NCBI GenBank assembly: GCA_035771175.1
Contig: CM069596.1
Span: 13,783,001-13,847,000, forward strand
Length of the DNA: 64,000 nucleotides
DNA from: Paratinospora sagittata
Lineage: Eukaryota; Streptophyta; Magnoliopsida; Ranunculales; Menispermaceae
Direction: 5' to 3'
Shown: positions 1 through 9,677 of the stretch, piece after piece
Numbering within the stretch: position 1 is the first letter of the stretch
Layout: each line of letters begins with the position of its first letter
Program-made: the position numbers and the translations under genes
The notes under the pieces: generated by a model
The model's database searches: none
Seen by the model: the letters and a program-made list of their open reading frames with translations, nothing else
What the model was told of the DNA's origin: nothing

Positions 1-906
1 CCCTCCTCAGGAACGATGCTCTAGATTCACGTACAAATGTCCCTCCTCAGGCGTAGCCAGGTTCTCATTGTACGTCCATCTCCAGATAAATATAATGAAT
101 AGCGAGCAATGCTCCTAACTATTCTATGAATCATAAACCACATACGTCCCTAGGTGGTGATATGTATGATGTCAATGCATGAACTAGTCTAGTCTACTGG
201 TCTGATCTTTACTTGATATTTAGACTGACTTTGACAACGTCTGGTGATCCTTATCAGGATTGGTATCATGACATGCAAGATTAGGACATTCTGTATTACT
301 TGTATAAGCCGATAGCTTTCAATAAGACCAACTAGATCAGTCTCCAGTTGAGAGGTGAGACACAAGGTCTGCTTAAATACCAATCGCCTAGCGCAGCACG
401 CTGCCTCCAGTTCACTATTTAAAGTTACTGAGGACAAGAACGAGTCTAGTTGAGCCAGATTGACCACTAATCCGGCATTACAACAGTATAATACATGAAT
501 TCCAAATATAATGGCATAAGTGTGACAGTATAAACATTATATGATATAATGCAGTGTAAATGAGCAGTAGACATAATAATAAATGAATGTAAACTTTAAT
601 AAAAGTTATAAGACATGCAAACCTATGTTTCGTTCCCCACCTTCAGATAAGAACTTCTTCTTTCAGATCTGGCGCTTTCCTCTGGACAGAACTTCGTCGT
701 ATCGCCCTGAGAGTCTCAAACAGAGAGTCTCAAACAGACAAGAACTCAGAATGAGTACAAGAGGAGGAAAAATCACAAGAGAAGGTGACTTGGTGTGAGG
801 AAATGAGGAGGTAAGAGCTCCTTATATAACCCGAACGTTCGGGCAGGCGCCCGTACGTCCGGACAGCTGTCCAAACGATTTTTTTTTGTGAAAGACAGGG
901 TATTAC
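1..906 (-). mobile_element. LTR fragment (chromovirus-like family, D subtype), 3' end cut by window
   Basis: On the - strand this begins at 906 with TGTAATACCCTG, the same start as the LTRs of elements A, B and C and the solo LTR at 30962. It carries a TATA-like GTTATATAAG (about 821-830), a perfect palindrome CCCGAACGTTCGGG at 830-843, the GCGCCAGATCTGAAAG segment and the AAACATAGGTTTGC segment seen in the other LTRs. Duplicated GGAGGGAC-type blocks near position 1-90 match the solo LTR at 30962-32753. The LTR runs out of the window on the left, so solo or full-length status is unknown. It sits inside the LTR fragment that continues at 907. Confidence 0.8.
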
Positions 907-1572
907 AGGTCTTTACATAACATTTAGACTGACTTTGGCAACGTTTGGTGATCCTTATCAGGGTCGGTATCACGACGTACAAGGTTAGAACATTCAATAT
1001 TACTTGTATAAGCTGAGCTGATAGCTTTCAATAAGACCAACCAGATCGTATTTGTCACACCCTAGGTTGCACAGCGTGCCCCCTACCCAGATGTGGGCGC
1101 ACCCCCTCGGGGAGAACGCCAGCCATTATGGATCCATAATATTGTCCCATCCCGGTACAGCCACCGCCACACAAGGACGTCTCTTGTACCGAGATCATTT
1201 GTCCCCACTATTCATGAATAGTAAAGGGCCTCCCTCGGAATCGAACTCGAGACCTCCCTTAAGGAGTCTAATTTCGCATTCTGAGTAACCACTGAGCCAA
1301 TGGTTCAGTGGCTACTAGGAATGCGAAATCAGAATCCTTAAGGGAGGTCTCGAGTCCGATTCCTAGGGATGCCTGCACTATTCATCAGTGAATAGTGGGG
1401 ACAAATGATCCCGTGTACAAGAGACGTCCTTGTGTGGCGGTGGCTGTACCGGGATGGGACAATATTATGGATCCATAATGGCTGGCGTTCGCCCCAAGAG
1501 GGTGCGCCCACACCTGGGTAGGGGGCACGCTGTGCAACCTAGGGTGTGACAGTATTACACTCTACCCCCCTA
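907..1572 (-). mobile_element. Older internally deleted LTR fragment, split by a foldback insertion
   Basis: Bases 907-1052 repeat the LTR interior also present at about 203-345 (ATTTAGACTGACTTTG ... AATAAGACCAACCAGAT). After the foldback, 1552-1572 reads as the LTR start plus the polypurine tract on the - strand (TAGGGGGGTAGAGTGTAATAC). The LTR therefore lost roughly its first half apart from the first few bases. It would have been the 3' LTR of a - strand element whose internal part is no longer recognisable to the right. Confidence 0.6.
1053..1551. mobile_element. Foldback (palindromic) element with tRNA-like arms
   Basis: The 499-bp element begins TGTCACACCCTAGG and ends with the reverse complement CCTAGGGTGTGACA. 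The two ~248-bp arms are near-perfect inverted repeats meeting at about 1300 with at most a few bases of spacer. An exact 5-bp target duplication, GTATT, flanks it (1048-1052 and 1552-1556). Each arm carries a tRNA-like unit: an A-box-like TGGTTCAGTGGCTA and, about 45 bp on, a B-box-like GAGTCCGATTCC (right arm), mirrored in the left arm. No protein is encoded. It matches the elements at 36835-37058 and 47349-47671. Seen: symmetry, ends, duplication. Inferred: that it is mobile and that the tRNA-like part is of Pol III type. Confidence 0.85.
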
Positions 1573-2960
1573 AAAATCACGACACCAAATTGCATTGAAT
1601 CTTTTATAGATGTGATGTGTGTTGATAATACTAATTTCATTGAATCTTTTTTTGTGTAGTGTGTTTATTTTTTAACTGAACCAACGTTGTTTTGGCTTGA
1701 CTATGTATTTTGATGCACGATAATACGATGACAATGTTGCTGGAAAAGTTTAATTGTCAATGCATTTGTTGTTTTTTTTCATTGTTGAGGTGCATAGAAT
1801 GATACAACAACTTTAAAGTACCAAAAAAAAAGGTTCTTGGAATTGAAAAACCTCAGAAAAGTGAGGTTCAGTGGGACAGTATAGAACCGAAGATCCATAA
1901 CTCGGTCATGTTCCATAGAACCGAGATCTTCAGTTCGGTCTTGTCCACATAACCGAGTGTATTGGTTTGAACCAATATGACAGAACCAAGAGGCCTCGGT
2001 TCTGTCAAGCAAGATCGAACCATATGACAAAAATTTTCATAAAAAAACTTTTTATATGCAAAAAAAGAAGAAAAAAAAAACCTTAGAATGATGTGCTTAT
2101 CTTCAAAACTTGGATCATTCTCCATAACACTTTGAAAGTGTGTAGATGAATGGAGTTTTTTAATATTCTAGGGGATTGACTTAGGGTTTAGGATTGACTT
2201 ATACCACACTAAAAATCAACAAAATATGCTTGTAAACACAATCAAAATGATTATAAACTGTCGAAGATGAATCTTAAACCTTTAAAATACTATTTGAAAT
2301 GAAAAAAAAAACTTGAAGGAGTAGAGAAGATTACAAATGGAAGAAAATGAGGGTAAGAATGGTGGTGGGTAAGGTTAGTAGGTGATTTAGATGAAAATGT
2401 AGAAAAAAATAATATTATAGGGGCATTTTAGCCCAATCACTAGAGGGTATTGTTGGACTTATAAATTTGTGATTTTTTGTGGTATGAATAGAATTTTTTT
2501 GTGGTTCATTTAGTAGCCCTCTAATTTTATTTAAATATTTTTTTACAATTTAAGGCGCGCAGCGTGTGTGAAGTAAGGGCGGACGGACAAGTCCGTCTGT
2601 CCTTCCTTCAAAGAAAACCTTAAAAAAATAAAAATTCAACCATTGCACCACGTGGCATTAAGTGGCACAGTTGTACGCGTCTTTGCGAGGGCCCACAAAA
2701 ACACACTCATTCTTATCTTCTCTCACACAAGAATAACTGTGGAACACTTGCAATCGAAGCCCATGTTAAATGAGCATTACATACTACGGATGATGAATCA
2801 ACTTCGACTTTGCCCATGTTGCAAATTTTATTTTTTTGGAAGAGAGTCCTTGCAATCTCTCCATATGACAAATCTAATACTTATACTTAATAACGCACTC
2901 CAAAGTGAGTTTCTCAGTGTTCCACGTAAGCAATTCAATGAAACGAAAAAAAAAACATTT
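1573..2960. other. Non-coding, AT-rich intergenic stretch with an inverted-repeat cluster
   Basis: I see no gene here. Bases 1868-2035 hold several direct and inverted copies of GAACCGAG/CTCGGTTC-like motifs, a pattern resembling subterminal repeats of CACTA transposons, but no matching pair of ends was found. A short perfect palindrome ACGGACAAGTCCGT lies near 2583-2596. The remainder is A/T-rich single-copy-looking sequence up to the start of element A. Confidence 0.5.
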
Positions 2961-5900
2961 TGTAATACCCTTGATTTACAAACACACACAAAGAAAAATC
3001 GGGTGGTGCCCAAACGTTCGGGTGCCCCTCTTCTTTATAAAAGGGGGCTCCCTCCCCCCTCATTTCTCACACCACTCCTCCTCACTGTCTCTCCTTCTTT
3101 TAGAGACTGTCTTTCCATTTTTTTTTGAGACTCTCTCTCTCTCTCTTTAGAGACTCTCCACTGGTACGGTGCAGAGCCGCTGCATGGCAAAGAGCGCGGA
3201 AAATGAAGTGTTCAATTTGAAGGTAGGAACGAAACATAGGTTTGCGTGTCTTATGACTTTTCATAAAGTTTTCATTCATTTATCATTATGTCTATTAATC
3301 ATTTACACTACATTATTGCATATAACGTTCATACGTGTCATAGTTATGCCTTATTATTTAGAGTCTATGTATTACAATGTTACTATGCCAGATTAATGGT
3401 CAATTTGACTTAATCAGACTTAGTCTTGTCCTCAATAACTTTGAATAGTGAACGGGAGGTAGCATTGCTGCTCTAGAAGATTTGGTATTTAAGCGGGACC
3501 TCGTGTTCCCACCTTTCGACCTGGAGATTGATCTAGTTGGTCCTTTTGAAAGCTATCTGCTTGTATAAGTGATACTGGATGTCACGACCCCCTCCGTAGG
3601 GTGACGTCATGACCGGCACAGAATACCATATATGTCATACCTAGACGTATACGATACTCTTTCAGCCTCGTCCTTTAAGACAATACTAAAAAATCACTAA
3701 AAATTTTGGCAAAACTTCCCCATAAAATTGAGGTTCCACAAATCCTGATAAACTCATCAAAACATACATAATCAAATACAAAATCACATATGAATTAACC
3801 TCATTTATATCAATCCATATTATCCCACATACATCTAATAATATGTGACCATTCATATACAGAACCACTATTCATTTTTCTTTCTTGCCCACAAGACTTA
3901 TATACATCTACGTCTCCCAAAATATACATCATCATGTGCCATTCTCATGTGTACTTGCCATTTATAGAATTCACTAACTATTAAACATTGTTTGATGTTA
4001 TATATATACATATACCAAAAACAAAATGTATACCCATCTCCCTGAACACACAACATACTCACATAGCAAATAACAGGCTAGGTCAATTCTCTGGAGCCTT
4101 GCCCTTGTCCTTGTGATCTATACTTGTAATAAAAAGGGAGTGGGATGAGCTGCAACAAGCTCGGTGAGTAATCTAATATTGGATTTACATATGCATCAAT
4201 AAAAATATGGCATTAAAAACATCGTTATAAACTCATATGCAAATCAATATACTTATCAATACATGATTTAAGTACATTTCTCGCCACTCTATACATATCA
4301 TACAATGCATAAAGATAAAATCCTCACCCTCAAGAATGTAAATGAATCTGTAAACCCATTATGCATACATCAGGAGAATTCATCTTACAAACCATCATCT
4401 CGATCATTCCGAGGTCTAGTCAACAAACTTTCCTCATTGGAAATGATGACATACTTTCCATACTATGGGTAAGTCTAAGTATGTTCGAATTTAAAACCAA
4501 AGAATTTGAATGCATCAATTACACAATGCAATATGGCAATCATACATGCACATCATTATCAAATTAGAGTCTATTTAATACAATGTCACACATAAAAACC
4601 AAATTAGAAATACTCACAAATATAGGTTTTGCCTAAGTCCACAACTCAAACACTTAGCCAATTTTCACCAACTTTTACCACACAAGAACCTCACTTGTGT
4701 CCATTTCTCATTTCAACATCAAATCTCTGCAAATTAAACATTGCCATTACACTTAGACATGAATTTCAGCCAAAGAAATTCAGTCACTTAATCACTAAAT
4801 TAATCACAATGCATCAATAAACAATTTACCTTTGAATTCTCAACACTCTAATTGTCCAGCACAAGTAGCACACTTGTGGTCATCACCAAGCCCAGAATAG
4901 CACAAATTTTGTACTCTAATTCTCTGCAATTGACCATCACCATTCATCCATGATTAGTTTCCAGTAATTAAACACATTAAAACACCACAATTGAACACTA
5001 AAAATGGGTTCCCAAAATCCTTACCCAGATTTTCTGGAACACCCATTTCAACCATGGAAAATCAATGTTTTTAACATTAAAATACTCACCAATGATCCAA
5101 AAATTAATCCCCCATGATTTCAGCCAGCAATTGATATAATTCTAGCATAAAACCCCCATTCTCTAGGTCCAATTCTAACCGTGGAAAACACTTGCATGTC
5201 ATATATGATGTACAAATGGAAGAGAGGAGTTCAAATATGCAATTTTTAACCCAAAATCACAACTTCATACCTTGGATTTTGGATCTCCACATTTCTTTTC
5301 TTTCTTCTCTTCCTCTTCTTCCACTTTATTTTTCTGCAATTTCTCAATCCAACAAGTTCAAAACGAGCTTAAGCAGCTCTAAATGGCTGACATTGATCGA
5401 GATAGGTGTTGAGCAACATGCACACACCGCCTCACTGACCAAATCTCTTAAAAAAACTTGCAGGTCCACAGAGAAGCGCACTTTTCCTTCCTCGGGAGCG
5501 CGCTTCTTGAATTCAAAAATCTAAATATTTCTGGGAAATCTTTGAGGAGCATGCTTCTCTGAACATTTTCAAAAATTCATTCTCGGGTTTTGCCACAGGA
5601 GTGCGCTCCTTGCACCCAAAATTAGAATTTTGCTATGTATTGGGCATTTTATGATACAACTACCCTCCTAGGGTACCAATAGCCCTAAAATACATACATT
5701 CACACTATCTAAAGGTCATGTACATACGTATACGCATACAAATATGCATGAGAATACGTATAAGTCAACGTACAAGTTTGACTCGTACATACGGGGTGTT
5801 ACACTGAACATCCTAACAACGCACGGGGTGATGCCGACCCTGATAAGCATCACCAGACGTTGACAAATCCTGTCTAATATTAGGAAAGACCGGACCTGCA

Positions 5901-6513
5901 CATGCATAGTCATCATACATGAAATAAGAACCACCTAGGAATGTAAGTGGTTTGAGATCTGTGATGTATTTACTAGTGCAATTATGCCCACTATTATTGA
6001 TATTTCCCCTAGAGATGGACGTACAATGTGAACCTAGGATTATCTGGAGATGGACATTTGTTCGTGAACCTAGGGCGATGAACGGTCACAGAGCCATTAC
6101 GATACGATGTTATGCAAAAATTCTTGTTAAGCTACTTTGTATTGTTTATGAAGCTATGTTGTGTATATGTGATGTTTCATTATGAAGTCTTCGTTATTAA
6201 TTGTCATATTCATTGACTATTTTATCCACTGGGCAATAGCTCTCTCCCGTTGCTAACCATTTTACAGTTGTCTAGGGTGGATTGGGGGGACGTGTTTGGG
6301 CCCTCATTTTGTACTCCCTTACTTATAGTTCAGGAGATTTTTTGGGAGGATGTTCCCAGACTGCCTACATTCTGTACAAAATATATTATGTAATTAATGA
6401 AATAAGACTTGTACTTGAATTGTGTACCTGCGCACTCGGTAACTGTTATAATGCATTGGCACCCCGCGTGTGAGTGTCCTGCCGGTTTAGGCGTGTTCGG
6501 GTGGGGCATGACA
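2961..6513 (+). repeat. Element A 5' LTR, interrupted by a 2.2-kb solo LTR
   Basis: It starts TGTAATACCCTTG at 2961 and ends GGGGCATGACA at 6513. Without the 3580-5803 insertion it is about 1.32 kb. TTTATAAAAGG near 3035 is a good TATA box, with a CCCAAACGTTCGGG semi-palindrome just upstream. It is longer than the 3' LTR because the latter has lost about 120 bp in the middle and a shorter piece near its end. Confidence 0.85.
3580..5803 (-). mobile_element. Solo LTR of another Ty3/gypsy-type family inside the element A 5' LTR
   Basis: The 2,224-bp insert runs from TGTCACGACCCC to GGGGTGTTACA and is flanked by CTGGA (3575-3579) and CTGAA (5804-5808), a 5-bp duplication with one change. Removing it restores the LTR reading of elements B and C (...GATACTGGACATCCTAAC...). 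There is no coding capacity, primer site or polypurine tract, which fits a solo LTR. On the - strand it starts TGTAACACCCC, the commoner LTR start, so the - orientation is preferred (inference). Confidence 0.75.
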
Positions 6514-6645
6514 TTTAATCGTATCAAAGAGAAAGGTCCACGGCCTGCCCAAAGCCACCACTTAGGAGAAGAAAAAGTATATATATTAGATATATATATA
6601 TCTATGTAACTATATATCTATATAGTTAAGATTTATATATATATA
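6514..6645 (+). other. Element A leader: degenerate primer site and AT-rich insert
   Basis: Directly after the LTR, TCGTATCAAAG at about 6519 is a decayed copy of the TGGTATCAGAG primer site complementary to initiator tRNA-Met; elements B and C hold better copies. The text then follows the other elements (GAGAAAGGTCCACGG) until about 6560, where A departs into an AT-rich stretch (ATATATAT runs) absent from B and C. Its counterpart continues at 9475-9525, so a small unidentified insertion had occurred before the solo LTR at 6646. Confidence 0.6.
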
Positions 6646-6863
6646 TGTTGGTCAACCCAAAAGGGTGGTAAATTGGGTGCGATGGTCAATTTTAATTATC
6701 TCTTCCAATATCTTAGTGATATACATAAGTGTATTGAAATTGGATGCAAAACTAGAATACAGACTAAATTGCAAACGTGAGACACACAATATTTATAGTG
6801 GTTCGGCCGAGCCTACGTCCACTGCCTAATCTCCCGATTAGGATTTTCTCAATCCACTAACTG

Positions 6864-7265
6864 ATTCTCTTACGGGTGAGAACCAAACCTTTACAACTGC
6901 CCTTTTACAGGTTAAAGGAAAACCTATCCTTTCACGGGCTAAGGATGAACCCAATTTTCTTTTTTCGGGATTAGGAGAAACCCATGTTCCTTTTACGAGA
7001 TAAGGAAAAACCGTTTTCCTTTTACGGGATAAGGAAGAACCGTTTTCCTTTTATAGGGTAAGGAAGAACCGTGATCCTTTTATGGGATGAGTAACAACCG
7101 TTTCTCTTTTACAGGTTAAGAGAAAACCTATCCTTTTACAGGTTAAGGACGCACCTATCCTTTTACGAGATTAGGATGAACCGTTTTCCTTTTATGGGAT
7201 AAGGAAGAATCGTGATCCTTTTACGGGTTAAGGAACAATCGTTTCTCTTTTACAGGTTTAAAGAT
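6864..7265 (+). repeat. Hairpin array 1 (stem-loop units, loop TTACGGGT-like)
   Basis: About thirteen tandem units of 27-30 bp. Each reads stem, a loop close to TTTACGGG(A/T)T, the complementary stem, then (A)ACC(T/G). Stems differ between units but stay paired: TTCTC/GAGAA, ATCCTT/AAGGAT, TTCCTT/AAGGAA, TTTCTCTT/AAGAGAAA. The equivalent block in the related LTR (12190-12425) uses TTCTCA/TGAGAA. A few units have lost pairing. Confidence 0.75.
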
Positions 7266-8342
7266 AACCTTACATGATTTCAATCCTGAAATCATTAAGT
7301 GAACTACCTTCACTTTTCCTAGTTGTTTCAGTCCAGAAACACACCAACATTACATCACTAAAAATGGTGGTTCTAACTTAGTAGAACACTTTACAATTAA
7401 GCTCATTACATAGCATTACAAAGATATGAAATATGAATACGTAATGCTAAGTTGAAATACACTTATAGTCATTTACCTTTCAATGTTCGGTATTGCTCAA
7501 GAGCAGTTTCGAAAAGCATGAATGATGTAATATGAAATCAGTGCTTCTTCGAAAATAATCTGATACCAAATAAACATTGATTTGAAAATTAAAAGACTAG
7601 TGTAAATCAAGGACACAGACAATTTTCAAAGTAGATATAAAATATAAGTATGAAGACTTCTGGTTCAGTGATCAGTAATTAACGTAACTACTGATATAGT
7701 TTAATACAGTACTTATGATATGAAATCAAGTACAATTGTATTTCTCATGAACTATATCTCAAATTCTATCTTCAACAAGAATAATACCGAGTATGAATCG
7801 GTGCTGAGAATTTAAGTTGATACCAGATCAAATAGATTTTCAAAGATAGAATTAAAATAAGTTCAGTATGAAAATCATTTGAATACTTAAAGGTATCAGT
7901 GAAAAATACTTTGAAAGTTTAGATAATGAAAAACATTTTGACACAGACTAACTTTCAAAAAGTATTGGCACAATACAAACAGATTGGCGAGTTGTTTGAT
8001 CCTAAGTGTTGGTATTTATTGACTTAGTGGGACATAGCCGTTAAAAATTTGAAGTTCAAATACTATGAACGTTTATACATAACGGCTAGAATGTTTTATG
8101 AAAATGGCAACTGCAATTTTCACTAACATTCTGGTTCTTTTCAAATTTCATGAAAAAGAAAAGTTTTAGATAAACTTATTTCATGTATCAAAGAAGATCT
8201 CTGATAAGTCTGAAAAGTATTCTGTTTTGAAAAAGCAAACTTATAAAGTGTACTTGTTCGAACAGAGATAGTTGTTGAATTAGCGTCATGATTCCATAAT
8301 CAGTGTCCTTACGCATAATATCAACTTTGTCGTTTTGTTCCT

Positions 8343-8910
8343 TGAGGGCTCTCATTACGTATAAGCGTCATGCTGAACACTTTAGTGAGGGCGCTACTGA
8401 AGGGTGAGCGTCCTGACTTACTTTGACACTTAAACGACTTAAGCCTGAGGGCGCTAATGCACAGTTAGAGTCCAGCTATGTTTTAAAAACACTGTATAAG
8501 GGTGCTACGATCCGAGTAAGCGTCCTGCCTTTAAAACATAAAATAAAACATGAGGGCGCTATAACAGTGTAAGCATCCTACCAATTAAAAACATTTTAAA
8601 CAGAGACACGCTGAAGGACAATTATGGTCCTGAAAGTTCCTAAGTTTATTTCCAATTCAACTTTTAACTATCAGTGTCCTCAAAGATATGTTCTTTGAAG
8701 AACTTAGGAAATCTTTTAGTGAGCTGATGCTGAGTCAACTTCCTGACAATTTTTAGAGGTTGACTAATAAAGGAGGCCGCTACTTTACAAGTAAGCTTCC
8801 TAATAAATTAATTCAATTCAACCTTGAACGTTATCAGTGTCCTAATGAACTATCAGCGTCCTAACTTATAAAGTTCAGGAGAGCGCTGCTACTTCATTAG
8901 CGTCCTGAAA
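8343..8910 (+). repeat. Hairpin array 2 (AGGGCGCT ... AGCGTCCT units)
   Basis: At least seven irregularly spaced units, starting near 8345, 8388, 8448, 8499, 8551, 8770 and 8880. Each holds AGGGCGCT, 11-15 bases, then AGCGTCCT or a close variant. The two octamers pair fully in RNA, with one G-U pair. Spacers between units are not similar, so simple tandem duplication does not explain the whole pattern. The same kind of array is in the solo LTR at 12014-14005. Confidence 0.7.
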
Positions 8911-9677
8911 GACTCTTTAAAAACAGTTTTGACTCGCGATTACATATTCAATAAATGGGAATAAAAACTCGGTAGATTTCAAATTAAATATATAATAATA
9001 AATCGTTTGAAATACCGTAAGACGTAAAATCAAAACATGCAGATTTGAAAAGCATATGTAGATGATTTATGCATGGTTTTGAAAATCATTTTGAGCAATA
9101 ACAATTAGAGAAAGATATACGTTAAATACTTTGTGTATTTCTCATTTCTCATAACCGTTAAATCCAACTCTTCATTATGAGATCTTCGATAAGAGCTTTG
9201 CGCGGAGTTGAATGACTTGAACGTTGATCGAGAGATGCAGACTTGAAGCTTGATCGAATCGTTCTAGTGAAGTGATCTTGAAATCAGGATGTGATCGTTG
9301 ATGTTCCTTGGTTGAGACGAACTTGATCGTTGGATGTGATCTTTGTGTTCCTTGATTGAGTCATTCCTTGGCTTTTTGCTTTCCTCTGGTGCTTTGATGA
9401 AATCTTGATAAACGCTCATTATCACCGAAAAATACTTTGTTTGTGATCATCAAAATATACTACATCACAATATATTTAGGGGCGAGCAAGTGATGAACCA
9501 TATAGGTTAATAAGATACATATTTAATTTGTTTCTAATGAGAAATTTAGATGAAATGCTGGCATAAACATCAAGAGGAAAGTAGAAAATATTGTCCAACG
9601 GGCAAAGCATAAATCTTAAAAAATTCAGGAATATATTTTTGTGCACTTCACAAATTTCATCTTCCTTTCAGCAAGAA

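Larger units (their letters stand above)
6646..9469 (+). mobile_element. Solo LTR (TGTTGG...CA family) with hairpin arrays, in element A leader
   Basis: The 2,824-bp insert begins TGTTGGTCAACCC and ends ACATCACA, with ATATA on both sides (6641-6645, 9470-9474); the duplication is exact but lies in AT-rich DNA. It contains the GTGGTTCGGCC ... CTACGTCCACT block shared with the solo LTR at 12014-14005, so the two are one family. No ORF of note is present. It contains two arrays of short imperfect hairpins, listed separately. The superfamily is not clear from an LTR alone. Confidence 0.75.

Noticed and set aside
2580..2600. Operator-like palindrome ACGGACAAGTCCGT
   Set aside because: A single short palindrome with no gene next to it; likely chance or a transposon remnant.
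2643..3128. 161-codon open frame
   Set aside because: It runs across the boundary of the element A 5' LTR at 2961 and has no recognisable protein features.
8343..8910. CRISPR-like regularly spaced repeats
   Set aside because: Plant nuclear DNA; units are short, degenerate half-site pairs of uneven spacing inside an LTR, with no cas genes.
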